Shown: positions 34,546 through 43,798, numbered from the stretch's first letter. The stretch is DNA of 64,000 nt from an uncultured Lachnospiraceae bacterium (GCA_947626505.1 CANQSN010000003.1:1-64000), one strand, 5' to 3'. Notes: generated by a model not told the origin, from the letters alone. Numbers and translations are program-made.

Positions 34546-35385
34546 CTAGTACTCATCTAAAAAATGGTGTTTTACACCGTCCTTCTTATATGCAATCACA
34601 GTGCTTAAATTAACATTTTCCACACTCTTAAAAATATTGCTTTCAACAAAAGGATTAGTCTTCTTCATCTCCTGAATCAAACGTTTTACCTCTAACCGCT
34701 TTGAAGTGTTCTCCTCGTTCTGCTCATTTGCGCAATTCTCTGTAAAACGACAGGCGCACTGTAAAAACTGCAAATGATTATAATCCCGCCATGCCTTAAT
34801 ATGCTCCTCCCTTATAAGATACATGGGACGTATCAGCTCCATTCCCGTAAAATTGGTACTCTTAAGCTTCGGCATCATGGTTTGCACCTGCGCTCCAAAA
34901 AGCATTCCCATTAAAATTGTCTCAATAACATCATCATAGTGATGTCCAAGGGCAATCTTGTTACAGCCAATCTCCTTAGCCTGACTATATAAATATCCTC
35001 TACGCATTCTTGCACAGAGGTAACATGGAGACTTCTCCACATTATAAACAGAGCCGAAAATATCCGTCTCAAAAACCGTAACCGGAATATTAAGCTTTTT
35101 TGCATTTGCCTCTATCATTTCACGATTCTTAGGACTGTACCCCGGATCCATAACTAAAAACTTCATCTCAAACGGTACCTTGTTGTGCAGTCTAAGCTCC
35201 TGAAAAAGCTTTGCCATCAGCATTGAATCCTTACCGCCCGATATGCACACAGCGATTCTGTCTCCCGCCTGAACAAGGTCATATGTTCTCACTGCCTTAG
35301 TAAACCTGCACCATATATTCTTATGAAACTTTTTTCGGATACTTTTCTCCACTTCCTTATGAAATTCTTCCTTCTCCTCTGCCAT
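34546..35385 (-). CDS. ttcA: TtcA-family PP-loop tRNA thiolation enzyme
   Basis: 279 residues. PP-loop motif CISGGKDSMLM near residue 48 binds ATP. The paired cysteines CYLCARMRRGYLY near 125 and the downstream CACRFTENC near 218 are the iron-sulphur and catalytic cysteines of the TtcA/TuuA group. GHHYDDVIETILM near 147 is the family's second conserved block. Such enzymes thiolate a base in tRNA (2-thiocytidine 32 in E. coli TtcA). In Firmicutes the exact substrate is less certain, so TtcA should be read as a family name. Its own sigma-A promoter precedes it. Confidence 0.85.
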   Translation of the reverse strand: MAEEKEEFHKEVEKSIRKKFHKNIWCRFTKAVRTYDLVQAGDRIAVCISGGKDSMLMAKLFQELRLHNKVPFEMKFLVMDPGYSPKNREMIEANAKKLNIPVTVFETDIFGSVYNVEKSPCYLCARMRRGYLYSQAKEIGCNKIALGHHYDDVIETILMGMLFGAQVQTMMPKLKSTNFTGMELIRPMYLIREEHIKAWRDYNHLQFLQCACRFTENCANEQNEENTSKRLEVKRLIQEMKKTNPFVESNIFKSVENVNLSTVIAYKKDGVKHHFLDEY

Positions 35386-35427
35386 TGACGTCTCCTAACC
35401 ATTTCTACATATATTAAGTCCGTCAAC

Positions 35428-35457
35428 ATTATAACACTATTTAAAGCTCATTTGCAA
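35428..35457 (-). promoter_or_regulatory. Predicted sigma-A promoter of the TtcA-like gene
   Basis: TTGCAA (35452-35457) and TATAAT (35428-35433) on the minus strand, spacer 18 bases. Confidence 0.5.
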
Positions 35458-35474
35458 TCTGTCTGTTTGCCATA

Positions 35475-37343
35475 TTAAAAATAAATAACCACTGTAACAG
35501 CATTCTCCCCGCTAACCATTTCACATGACATTTGATGAGCGTCTAATATCCCTTTGACAATTGAAAGCCCTACGCCGCCGCCCTGCTCATTGCTTCTTGC
35601 AAAGTCATTTTTCACAAAGGCGTCAAAAGCCTTTCTGCAAAATTCAGCCGGCAGGCTTACTCCCGTATTTTGCACCGACATGCATTTTTCTTCAATATCA
35701 ACTGTTATATGGGCGTTTTCAGGCGAATATTTAATTGCGTTTATAAAAATATTTGAAAGCGCCCTTGAAAATAAGCTGCGATCTATCATAAGCGTTACGT
35801 CGCCGTCAATATCCATTGTAATATTCTTTTTCTCCATTGCCGCTTCATAGAGCGCCCTTATTTCTTCCGCCAGAGCTGCCAGCGATACCTTTTCCTTGTG
35901 CAGCGCCATTTCTGAATCCTGCGTATTGGCCAAATGCAGAATATCCATTACAAGCCGGTTCATATAATCGACATTTTCAATGATTGCGTCCGCATAATGC
36001 TCCCGCTTGTCGCTGCGTATATTTTCTTTTAAATTTTCAGCGTATCCGGACAATATCATGAGAGGGCTTTTTAAATCATGCGCCATGGCGTTTGTGGTAA
36101 TTCTCCTGTAATTTTCAATTTCCCATCTTGCCTTTGACTTTTGAAAATAGCTGTTAGCGACAATAATACATACTACAAACGGAATAAAAAGCCATAAGAG
36201 CCACGCTAAAAGAATATGTTTACTATATTTTTTCATAATATTTAAGTTTGTTTCCACCATGATATAGACCTTTTTAGAGGGCATATTAAGCAATGCGTTT
36301 TTGAGCGGAATTATGCCATCCGGCGTCGTTATATCATTTTCGACGGTGCGGACATTATCTATTCTTTCATACAATTCTACAGAATCGCTGCTTAATATGT
36401 AAAGCTCTCCGCCTTCTGTCATCTGTTCTTCTACCGGCATATAAGAAACCGTACCGTCTTCTGTCTCATAAGAATTCTCCTCAAGCTTCGTGGAATAATT
36501 CTTTCTTAACGACTTCAATGCATTACTTCCAAATTCTGAGCCGCCGACCATAGAGCCTACCATCCTCCAATTTATTCCATCCATTTTAATATGTTCATAT
36601 CCGCTTGTATTCTTTGGCGAAGCGTCAAATGTATCAACGAGCTTTATATATTCATTTAAAACTTCACCCTCCTCTTTTTCGGAAGACTCATTCTTCCCAA
36701 CCGATTCATATTCGATTACATCTTCATGCCAATCTGTTTTACTCTTATAGACTTCAATAATTCCCGGCACTAAAGCCTTTACTCCATTTTCTTCTTTTAA
36801 ATATATATCCCTTACTCTAAGCTCATAATCGTCCATTCCTTCATAGTGTTTAATAAATTCCATAAGCCTGTTATTATCTTCCAACGCATAAGAATAGACG
36901 CATAAGCGTTCATTTTTTATATCTTTAACTATCATCAGCATACTTTTTGCAGAGTCGCATATAATTTCCCATTTGCCCGATGAATTTTTCTCTGCAATAA
37001 CCGCCGCAGTATCAAAGTCGTGAACAAAAACGCCAATATTATAAATTAAGCTTCTCATATATTTATCATATATCTCATCTAATTCTTTATCGGAACCCGC
37101 TTCCTCCGCCTCATCCAAATACGTTTGATTTATATTATCAATTCTAATATTAAGGGTTTGCGTCAATAACGTATGCTCATCCTCCGCCTCTTTTTGCTTA
37201 TACATATAAAAATTAACTATAATCCCAATACCTATAATGATAAATACGCACATAACCGGCAGAGCGATATTTATAAATATTTTTTTAAATACCGGCGGCG
37301 CCGGCCTGTTTACCTTATGTTTTGATTTATTTTTACGCTTCAT
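35475..37343 (-). CDS. Membrane sensor histidine kinase with large extracellular domain
   Basis: 622 residues. Membrane segments at about 24-46 and 382-402 bracket an extracellular sensor of about 330 residues with no domain I can name. The cytoplasmic part has a HisKA helix with phospho-His in TNAMAHDLKSPLMILSGY near 427, and an ATPase domain with NIFINAIKYSPEN near 535 and GGGVGLSIVKGILD near 590. It begins two bases after the stop of the OmpR-type regulator gene, so the two form a pair in one transcript, regulator first. GGAGG site. Confidence 0.93.
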   Translation of the reverse strand: MKRKNKSKHKVNRPAPPVFKKIFINIALPVMCVFIIIGIGIIVNFYMYKQKEAEDEHTLLTQTLNIRIDNINQTYLDEAEEAGSDKELDEIYDKYMRSLIYNIGVFVHDFDTAAVIAEKNSSGKWEIICDSAKSMLMIVKDIKNERLCVYSYALEDNNRLMEFIKHYEGMDDYELRVRDIYLKEENGVKALVPGIIEVYKSKTDWHEDVIEYESVGKNESSEKEEGEVLNEYIKLVDTFDASPKNTSGYEHIKMDGINWRMVGSMVGGSEFGSNALKSLRKNYSTKLEENSYETEDGTVSYMPVEEQMTEGGELYILSSDSVELYERIDNVRTVENDITTPDGIIPLKNALLNMPSKKVYIMVETNLNIMKKYSKHILLAWLLWLFIPFVVCIIVANSYFQKSKARWEIENYRRITTNAMAHDLKSPLMILSGYAENLKENIRSDKREHYADAIIENVDYMNRLVMDILHLANTQDSEMALHKEKVSLAALAEEIRALYEAAMEKKNITMDIDGDVTLMIDRSLFSRALSNIFINAIKYSPENAHITVDIEEKCMSVQNTGVSLPAEFCRKAFDAFVKNDFARSNEQGGGVGLSIVKGILDAHQMSCEMVSGENAVTVVIYF

Positions 37344-37345
37344 GG

Positions 37346-38023
37346 CTATTCCTCCATTCTATATCCCTTTGAAAATACAGTTTTAATTTGAGAACCGCAT
37401 GGGCCCAATGCTCTGCGGAGCTTTTTAATATGGTTATCAACCACCCTGTCGCTTCCCTCAAAATCATATCCCCAGATACGAATAAGCAATTCTTCCCTGC
37501 CCGCCACAGAATTTTTGTGTTCCATCAAATATTTAAGTAAACTGTATAGCTTAGGCGTAAGCTCAACTGTATCGCCATTTGCTGTCACCTTCATTTCCCG
37601 AACGTCAAGGCAAATGCCGCCTACCGTCATTTTTTCCGACAGCGCCATTCCTTTAGAGCGTTTAAGCAAAACTTTTATTTTAGCGTAGAGTTCAGCCAGA
37701 GAAAACGGTTTCACCACATAATCATCACATCCCAATTCATATCCATAAAGCCTGTCCTCCTCCCTTCCTCTTGCAGTGATAAAAATAATCGGCGCGGCGC
37801 TGTTTATTCTAATCTGCCGGCACAAAGAAAATCCATCTCCCTCAGGAATCATTACATCAAGTAAAATCAGGTCAAATTCATATTCATAAAGCGCCTCCTC
37901 CGCCTCGCCTGCTGTAAATGCGCTTATTATGTCCATCTGTCCGCCGCTCTTTGCAGCGACATAATCACTTATTATTTCCTGAATGTGAGTATCATCCTCC
38001 ACCAGCAGCAATCTATAACTCAT
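37346..38023 (-). CDS. OmpR/PhoB-family response regulator
   Basis: 225 residues from the ATG at 38023, next to GGAGGAG; the longer start 14 codons upstream contains that site. Receiver (about 3-118) with VEDD near 8 and acceptor Asp56 in LILLDVMIPEGDG, and Lys in VVKPFSL; C-terminal winged helix (about 130-222) ending GSDRVVDNHIKKLRRALG. It binds DNA upon phosphorylation by the kinase encoded immediately downstream. Target genes unknown. Confidence 0.95.
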   Translation of the reverse strand: MSYRLLLVEDDTHIQEIISDYVAAKSGGQMDIISAFTAGEAEEALYEYEFDLILLDVMIPEGDGFSLCRQIRINSAAPIIFITARGREEDRLYGYELGCDDYVVKPFSLAELYAKIKVLLKRSKGMALSEKMTVGGICLDVREMKVTANGDTVELTPKLYSLLKYLMEHKNSVAGREELLIRIWGYDFEGSDRVVDNHIKKLRRALGPCGSQIKTVFSKGYRMEE

Positions 38024-38121
38024 ATCCGCTCCTCCTTCTAAATTTGTCCTTGTTTTTCCCCTCACTATAAAAATAACACAAAATTGTATCCTAAATATAT
38101 CCTTATCCTTAATTAAACAAA

Positions 38122-38178
38122 AAAATACTCCCTTTAGCGGATAATATCTTGGTATTATACTGCCAAAGAGAGTATTTT
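38122..38178 (-). terminator. Long intrinsic terminator of the second DUF6033 gene
   Basis: AAAATACTC / GAGTATTTT outer stem with an inner imperfect stem (CTTTGGC..TAATA with TATTA..GC.AAAG). On the minus strand it runs into TTTTTTTGTTT. It ends the LytTR-side unit and isolates the OmpR-type pair. Confidence 0.8.
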
Positions 38179-38183
38179 AATTT

Positions 38184-39050
38184 TTATGCCTGCACATCTA
38201 CATTTGCACCGGCTGCGCTCTGCCCTTTTGCAGCCGCCTTTTTTGCACAATCCTCCTTTGCTCCATCAATCATTATTTGTACCTCGTCATGGTCCATGAA
38301 AATAATTCCGTCTTCTGATTCATTCATTTTCTCTGCCAGTAAACGTTCTGCCTTCTCAGTAGATGAAAGTACGTCTTTATCTTCTTTACTATTACCATCT
38401 ACCATTGTGTCTTCCTTATCTGCCGCCTTCTCCTGCCTTTTCTCCTCTAATACCTCTTTTAATTCCTCTTTCTTTTTAGCTGCTTTTTCCCTTGTTTTTT
38501 CAATAAGCTCCTTTACATTCTTCTCCGCCTGCTTACGAAGCTTTTCATTTAATATATCCTTCCTTACTGTCATTGCAGCATGGGTGTAATTGCCATTTTC
38601 ATCAATATACCAATTATCAAATACACACTCGTGTCCAAAGCTTTTTGTAGCTGCCTGTGCGTAATTAGAAGCCCTTTCAATATCCTTAAGCCGCTGTACA
38701 TACTTCTTTTCTAACTCAGGATCATTCTGCATTTTCTCTAAAAGCTCCGGATTTATAACTATGGTATGTACATTTTTCATTCTTCCTATAGTCAAACCCA
38801 TTCCCGATTCCAACTTCATGGAATGAACCTGCTTTTGCAGTTTCTTTAAATATTCTTCTGTTTTTTCTTTATTACTGCTCTTAGATGTTTCTTTTGCCTC
38901 GTAAGTCTTTACTGCCTCGCCTTTTTTCTCTGTCCTTACGTCTAATGTCTCATCCGCATTTAAATCTTTAGCTGCTTTTCTTACGCTGCTAATTCCCATC
39001 GCATTCTGCACTGCATAACTGCTGTAGCTGTTTGTAATCTCCATTGCCAT
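38184..39050 (-). CDS. DUF6033-like coiled-coil protein (second copy)
   Basis: 288 residues, GGAGG site eight bases before the ATG. It shares with the first copy the core block IVINPELLEKMQNDPELEKKY (here near residue 96), matching IDEKNLEKMAKDAD in the other. A following helix (YAQAATKSFGH) and a charged coiled coil (about 170-225, EKLRKQAEKNVKELIEKTRE) are also common to both. No signal peptide. Function unknown. It stands 55 bases downstream of the GHKL kinase gene without an obvious promoter or terminator between, so it is probably part of that operon. Confidence 0.68.
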   Translation of the reverse strand: MAMEITNSYSSYAVQNAMGISSVRKAAKDLNADETLDVRTEKKGEAVKTYEAKETSKSSNKEKTEEYLKKLQKQVHSMKLESGMGLTIGRMKNVHTIVINPELLEKMQNDPELEKKYVQRLKDIERASNYAQAATKSFGHECVFDNWYIDENGNYTHAAMTVRKDILNEKLRKQAEKNVKELIEKTREKAAKKKEELKEVLEEKRQEKAADKEDTMVDGNSKEDKDVLSSTEKAERLLAEKMNESEDGIIFMDHDEVQIMIDGAKEDCAKKAAAKGQSAAGANVDVQA

Positions 39051-39105
39051 AATTTTTTCCTCCTTGACTTTATAATGAATTCCATTTCTTAAAATAATAT
39101 AAATT

Positions 39106-40584
39106 TTAATACAAGCTTCCCTTTAACATAACCGACAATATAAATACCCCGTTGTCCGCTATGCAATCCATATCGCCCTCGTATTTTAATGCGCAGCGGC
39201 GGATATTTCTAAGACCAATACCATGAATGCCCTCCTCTTTTTTTGTTGAGCATGGGTATCCGTCGTTTCCCCATATTATACTTCCATCAAAACTATTCTC
39301 AATCTCAATAAAAAACATTTGATTCTTCCAAAATGACTTAATTTTTATATAAGTTTCCCTATCCGGATTTTTTAAATGTAATTTCCTGCAAGCTTCAATT
39401 GCATTGTCAAGTCCGTTATTTAAAATAATACCTATATCATAGGCTCTTACATTAACCTTATCGCTCAAAAGAAAGTCCTGCGTATCAAGAATAATGCCAT
39501 AAACCTCCTTTGCTGCATAATGAAACTTACTGCTTATAACTGCATCGCTCACTACATTTCCGGTTTGTATCCTTTGTTCCAAATTGTCAAGCTGGCTCTG
39601 CATATCCTGAAAAAATTGCAGCATTTCCCCATTATCCTTTTCAGGGTTCTGCTCTTTTTTGTTTTCCCCGTACTCCGGTTTTTGTACTGTAAGCATTTTC
39701 TCCATAACAGCCATCTGATTTTTCATATCATGCTTTACCTTGCTGAAGCTTTCATAAAAATGTTCCATCTCCGTCATGGAATTCTGCATTTGCAAAATCT
39801 GGTTTTTAAGCACCTGCTCCTTTATATTCTGTTCAGTAAGTCCCATAACGTCCTGCTGAAGCTTAAAGCCATACAAAATTGTCAGCCATGACATCAAAAA
39901 AATTGTGGTAATCAGCGTATATATACTTACATAATTATCATAGTAAATAATGTTTTCCCTTTCATTTATCAGTTGTATAATCAGATAGGAAATCACAGAT
40001 GTAAAGCTTCCCATAAATGGCAGCAGCATATAAGAAATCATTTCCTTTACGCTTTTTCTGTCAAACGCATACTTATAATTTTTCGCTATTATTTTAACTG
40101 AAATGTATAATACCGCTAAAATAAAAACCTTTTCGGAAAAATTCAGTATATCAATCAGCAGATAAATAAACTTCTGATTATTCATTTCATCTATAACCAT
40201 CGCCAAATGGTCAATAAGGTACATTAAGACTAGTTTTATCCCCAATCCAATCTGCGCGGATATAAATCTTAACGCCATATAAACCAGAGTTACAAACAAC
40301 TTTACCGTCTGTCTGCCGCAATATAAAAAATTGCTTATAAAATATGCAATAAGCATCTGTAATCCAAGTACAAGTACCTGTTTACTTAGTGAATTGGAAA
40401 AAGCTGAAAGCGCGGCATAACTTAATATCTTTACAACTAAAAGCCATATGGAAACCACTAACAGGCAATTCAGCCATTCCTTTTTTATTCTGCGTTCTCC
40501 AAATTCTTCAAGAAGCATAAAAAGACAGTACCCGTCGACAATGCTTATAAGCAACGCAAAATACGGTTCAATCATTTTATACAT
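39106..40584 (-). CDS. GHKL-domain sensor histidine kinase (AgrC-like)
   Basis: 492 residues. Six or seven membrane segments fill residues 1-235, a coiled-coil linker follows, and the catalytic part begins with the phospho-His in FSKVKHDMKNQMAVM near 285. The ATPase domain is of the GHKL type: LNNGLDNAIEACRKL near 393 and GIHGIGLRNIRRC near 453. Kinases of this plan (AgrC, and bacteriocin or peptide sensors) answer extracellular peptides, but no agrB or agrD gene was seen in the window. It overlaps the LytTR regulator gene by eight bases and has a GGAGG site inside it. Confidence 0.92.
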   Translation of the reverse strand: MYKMIEPYFALLISIVDGYCLFMLLEEFGERRIKKEWLNCLLVVSIWLLVVKILSYAALSAFSNSLSKQVLVLGLQMLIAYFISNFLYCGRQTVKLFVTLVYMALRFISAQIGLGIKLVLMYLIDHLAMVIDEMNNQKFIYLLIDILNFSEKVFILAVLYISVKIIAKNYKYAFDRKSVKEMISYMLLPFMGSFTSVISYLIIQLINERENIIYYDNYVSIYTLITTIFLMSWLTILYGFKLQQDVMGLTEQNIKEQVLKNQILQMQNSMTEMEHFYESFSKVKHDMKNQMAVMEKMLTVQKPEYGENKKEQNPEKDNGEMLQFFQDMQSQLDNLEQRIQTGNVVSDAVISSKFHYAAKEVYGIILDTQDFLLSDKVNVRAYDIGIILNNGLDNAIEACRKLHLKNPDRETYIKIKSFWKNQMFFIEIENSFDGSIIWGNDGYPCSTKKEEGIHGIGLRNIRRCALKYEGDMDCIADNGVFILSVMLKGSLY

Positions 40585-41290
40585 ATGGAACGCCTCCGTT
40601 CCTAAGATATCTCATATACTGCCTTACAAAATCCCGATATCTGCTCTTTGCCATATATATTTCTTCTCCGTTTTTAAGTTTTATGCTATTGGAGTTATAC
40701 TCTGCCACATAAGACAAATTCACAAGATACCCTCTGTGACAGCGGCAGAACAAACTCCCAACCTCTTGTTCCAGATTGTCCATTACTCCGTAAAAAGTAA
40801 TCTCACCATCTGTTGTGTGAACCGAAATCTTTCTCATCTGATTTTCAAAATACAAAATATCCGACGCATTCAATATAATGCTTCTGTCCCTTGTTTTTAC
40901 AAATATCTGCTTATTATTACCGCCCTTCCTTTTCTCAAGCTGATTTATCGCCCTGCTAAGCACCTCCTGCAATCTCTCGTCAGATACGGGCTTTACCAGA
41001 TAATTAAGAGCCGCTACGTCAAAGGCTTCAAATACATATTCCTTTACCCCTGTAATAAATATGATTATGCTTTCCTCATCATAACTGCGCAGCCTTTTTG
41101 CAATTTCTATTCCATCCGGCTGTCCCATCTGGATATCAAGGAAATATATATCAAAGCTCGTTTTATCAGACAACAATTCCTCGCCATTAAAAAACTTATA
41201 TACATTGCACTTAGGAACATATTTTTTTATTTTATCACTAAGCTGTTCTGCAAATACCGGCTCATCGTCACAAACCGCAATGCCTAACAT
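40577..41290 (-). CDS. LytTR-family response regulator (AgrA-like)
   Basis: 237 residues. Receiver (about 1-120) with acceptor Asp52 in FLDIQMGQPDG; LytTR DNA-binding domain (about 135-235) with FVKTRDRSIILNASDILYFE and FCRCHRGYLVNLSYV. It is the output partner of the GHKL kinase encoded next in the operon. Directly upstream of its start lie two direct repeats with a 21-base period, the expected binding layout for LytTR domains, so autoregulation is likely. Confidence 0.94.
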   Translation of the reverse strand: MLGIAVCDDEPVFAEQLSDKIKKYVPKCNVYKFFNGEELLSDKTSFDIYFLDIQMGQPDGIEIAKRLRSYDEESIIIFITGVKEYVFEAFDVAALNYLVKPVSDERLQEVLSRAINQLEKRKGGNNKQIFVKTRDRSIILNASDILYFENQMRKISVHTTDGEITFYGVMDNLEQEVGSLFCRCHRGYLVNLSYVAEYNSNSIKLKNGEEIYMAKSRYRDFVRQYMRYLRNGGVPYV

Positions 41291-41328
41291 AGCATCACTC
41301 CCTCTTTAATTAAACCATGGTCTTACTG

Positions 41329-41334
41329 TTTATA
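41329..41334 (-). promoter_or_regulatory. Possible -10 element of the LytTR operon
   Basis: TATAAA on the minus strand, in the sequence GCCGATATAAAC, some 40 bases ahead of the start. No well-spaced -35 is present, as expected of an activator-dependent promoter; the upstream GCCGATAT also resembles a sigma-D -10. Confidence 0.35.
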
Positions 41335-41356
41335 TCGGCATAATTTCTCCCAATTC

Positions 41357-41395
41357 TCTCAAAATGTAACGAAACATATCTCAAATGTAATGAAA
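41357..41395. promoter_or_regulatory. Direct-repeat operator, likely LytTR binding site
   Basis: Two near-identical copies, TCTCAAAATGTAACGAAA and TCTCAAATGTAATGAAA; the cores ATGTAACGAAA and ATGTAATGAAA start at 41364 and 41385, exactly 21 bases apart (two helix turns). AgrA-type LytTR regulators bind paired direct repeats with this period. It lies upstream of the regulator gene, positioned for activation. Confidence 0.6.
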
Positions 41396-41403
41396 CCCTT
41401 ATC

Positions 41404-41432
41404 AAAGAAAAAAAGGCTCGCAAGCGAGCCTT
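41404..41432 (-). terminator. Intrinsic terminator of the GntR-ABC operon
   Basis: Perfect nine-base stem AAGGCTCGC / GCGAGCCTT with a two-base loop, followed on the minus strand by TTTTTTTC. It stands eight bases after the permease stop. Confidence 0.88.
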
Positions 41433-41439
41433 GAATATG

Positions 41440-42873
41440 CTATGGCAAATACATGCGGAGATCTCCCCCAATATCCATAAGATTATCTTTGTCCTTTATG
41501 TCGTTCGCCCTATACACAATATATGTGGTACTATATCCCGATAAATCATATGAAAAATAAGGCTGGTCATCACCCATAACTATTATGTCAAATATTCCCA
41601 TATAATTATCAACAAGCACTATTTTTTTATCATAGCTTAAATTGTATTCTCCATTATCAATCGTAAACTTTACGCTATCAATAAAATTCTGATATATATA
41701 TTTATCATTATATTTTTCATTACTTGCTATAGTACGAATGTACATCTGCCCATCAGCCAATATGGTATCCGCCGGAATAAGTCCCCCGCGTTTTGCATCA
41801 TTATATTCGCAAAAGTAAATAGACATTCCCATATCCTCAAGAGTCTCTCCGCCTATCTGCTTTGTATTCGTATAGCTTTTGTTCAACTCGGCAGCCGAAA
41901 CCTTTCCCACAGAAATAATGTCATCCTTATACAGCACCTTCCCCTCCTTAATATCCTTCTCCAATGTATATCCCGAACCATCATACATATCATCAGTAAT
42001 CGCCGGAAACCAATATAAAAACAGCGTTACCGGAATAATTATATAATAAGCTATCAATAATCCTACTATTATGTATCTTTTATCTTCCTTTTTCCATTCA
42101 TGAACCGACTTAGATATTAACCAGACAAAAGCCGACATTACTATAATCACAGCCAAAACCAAAAGAATGTTATTATAAGCTCCGATTTTTGATAAAAATC
42201 CGCTTATATCTGATAATATTGCTTTAACGCGCGACGTATTAGCCGACACATAAATACTCACTGTTACAATCAATACTCCCGTCACTATAAGAACCCTGAT
42301 AATTCCGAATCTCGCCAGCAGCCCATAAATTATGGCAAATAACATATAAACAGCTACACATAAAGCAGCAGCATAGACAAGCTTACATAAAAATCCCTTC
42401 CAATCAAACATTATAGCCGCAATATTCACTACTCCCAAATTCTTTAATACAAAACATATTATAAGACTCGCTAAATGAATAGCCGCATCGCAAATTGCCG
42501 CCTGTATTATCATACTTAAGTCGCACATAATCCTTGATAAAACCCTGCTCGCTACATTACCCGGCAGCATAGAAATTTCGTCGTTGTCAAAAATATTCTG
42601 CTCAGTACATACAATTGCAAGTATTGCAATAAATATCACAACTCCTCCGACGTTAGGAAAACCATCTGCAGAATATATATCCTTCGAGCTTAATATCCAA
42701 AAAATGCAACTTAAAAATGAAAGTACAATACCCGCAATTACAGTATAAATAACCAACTTTTTCCGAAGCTGCAAATTAACTTTATACAACCTTATTACAT
42801 TTTCCCAAAACGCCTCCATATCTTTCTTTTTCGGCTTCACATTATTATTTAAAACTAATTCTCCCATAGACAT
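41440..42873 (-). CDS. ABC-2 type transporter permease
   Basis: 477 residues from the ATG at 42873, behind GGAGGATTTGGA; the longest start would overlap the ATPase gene by more than 120 bases. It overlaps that gene by 19 bases in the chosen form. About seven membrane segments lie in residues 30-310, followed by a C-terminal extracellular or cytoplasmic domain of about 160 residues (from GYTLEKDIKEGKVLYKDDI) that I cannot assign. Partner of the upstream ATPase and under the GntR regulator, like the ytr operon of Bacillus. Substrate unknown; cell-wall antibiotics or peptides are common for this arrangement. Confidence 0.85.
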   Translation of the reverse strand: MSMGELVLNNNVKPKKKDMEAFWENVIRLYKVNLQLRKKLVIYTVIAGIVLSFLSCIFWILSSKDIYSADGFPNVGGVVIFIAILAIVCTEQNIFDNDEISMLPGNVASRVLSRIMCDLSMIIQAAICDAAIHLASLIICFVLKNLGVVNIAAIMFDWKGFLCKLVYAAALCVAVYMLFAIIYGLLARFGIIRVLIVTGVLIVTVSIYVSANTSRVKAILSDISGFLSKIGAYNNILLVLAVIIVMSAFVWLISKSVHEWKKEDKRYIIVGLLIAYYIIIPVTLFLYWFPAITDDMYDGSGYTLEKDIKEGKVLYKDDIISVGKVSAAELNKSYTNTKQIGGETLEDMGMSIYFCEYNDAKRGGLIPADTILADGQMYIRTIASNEKYNDKYIYQNFIDSVKFTIDNGEYNLSYDKKIVLVDNYMGIFDIIVMGDDQPYFSYDLSGYSTTYIVYRANDIKDKDNLMDIGGDLRMYLP

Positions 42874-43754
42874 TCCAAATCCTCCTCTCTGTTGGCAGTG
42901 AGATAAACCACCGCATCCTCCGGCGAAACATTGCTGATTTTTAAACCCTCGCGCTTTAGCTCCTTTGCCATCGGACAATCCATATTTCCCCTCGCAATAA
43001 GAAAACTTCCAAGCTCGCCGAAGCTATGATAAATAACATCCTGCCTGTCAAGATACATGCCGACAGCTTCATTAGCGCCATCCGCACGAAACAGCATTTG
43101 CCTTACCTCGTCCATATCCTTGTAAAATATAAGTTTACCGTCCTCTATTAAAACCATCTCAGACAATAAATGCTCAAGCTCTTTCAAATTATGGCTGGAT
43201 ATTAAAAATGTCCTCGGATACTCCATATAGTCCCTGAGTAAAATCTCATAGGCGCGCTTGCGTTTCTTTATATCGATTCCTATAAACGGTTCGTCCAGCA
43301 TTGTAACTTTTGCCCTAGCTGCCAGAGCGCATATTAAAAAGAGCATACTCTTTGTTCCCTGAGAAAGCCCCTTCGCCTCTCTGTCAGGAATCTGAAACAG
43401 CTTGAGCAGTTTATCGGCAAATTCCCTGTCAAAATTCGGATATGCAGTATCGTAAATATTAACAATCCTGCTGACCTTATAATTTTCCAGAGGCAACGCA
43501 TACGTTGAATATAGCACCTCCGTCCTGATTCCCATGTTTCTTGTTACATCTCCTCCAAGAACAGACAACTCTCCGGCTGCGCTAAGCTCACCGGCGCAAA
43601 TCTTCATAAACGTAGTTTTTCCGCTGCCATTTGTACCAATTAATCCAATTATCTGATTGCTGTGAAGCGAAAGCGTTAAATCATCAATAGCCGGCTGCCC
43701 CTTCTTACGATACCGCTTCGTCATATCCTTAACTGTAATTGCATATTCTCCCAT
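42855..43754 (-). CDS. ABC transporter ATP-binding protein (YtrB-like)
   Basis: 299 residues from the ATG at 43754, nine bases after GAAAGG; a TTG start seven codons upstream lacks a site. Walker A GTNGSGKTT near residue 41, a divergent signature GLSQGTKSMLF near 129, Walker B VTMLDEPFIGID near 150, and switch His in SSHNLKEL near 189. A C-terminal segment of about 90 residues follows the ATPase fold. It lies 45 bases behind the GntR regulator gene and overlaps the permease gene, so all three are one operon. Confidence 0.9.
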   Translation of the reverse strand: MGEYAITVKDMTKRYRKKGQPAIDDLTLSLHSNQIIGLIGTNGSGKTTFMKICAGELSAAGELSVLGGDVTRNMGIRTEVLYSTYALPLENYKVSRIVNIYDTAYPNFDREFADKLLKLFQIPDREAKGLSQGTKSMLFLICALAARAKVTMLDEPFIGIDIKKRKRAYEILLRDYMEYPRTFLISSHNLKELEHLLSEMVLIEDGKLIFYKDMDEVRQMLFRADGANEAVGMYLDRQDVIYHSFGELGSFLIARGNMDCPMAKELKREGLKISNVSPEDAVVYLTANREEDLECLWEN

Positions 43755-43798
43755 ATGTACCTGCCTTTCTTCCAAATAAATATAATTCTTTCCCTTTA

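Noticed and set aside
40448-41287. 279-codon open frame antisense to the LytTR regulator and the GHKL kinase start
   Set aside because: The minus-strand genes have clear domains and ribosome sites; the plus frame shows no motif and is explained by codon bias.
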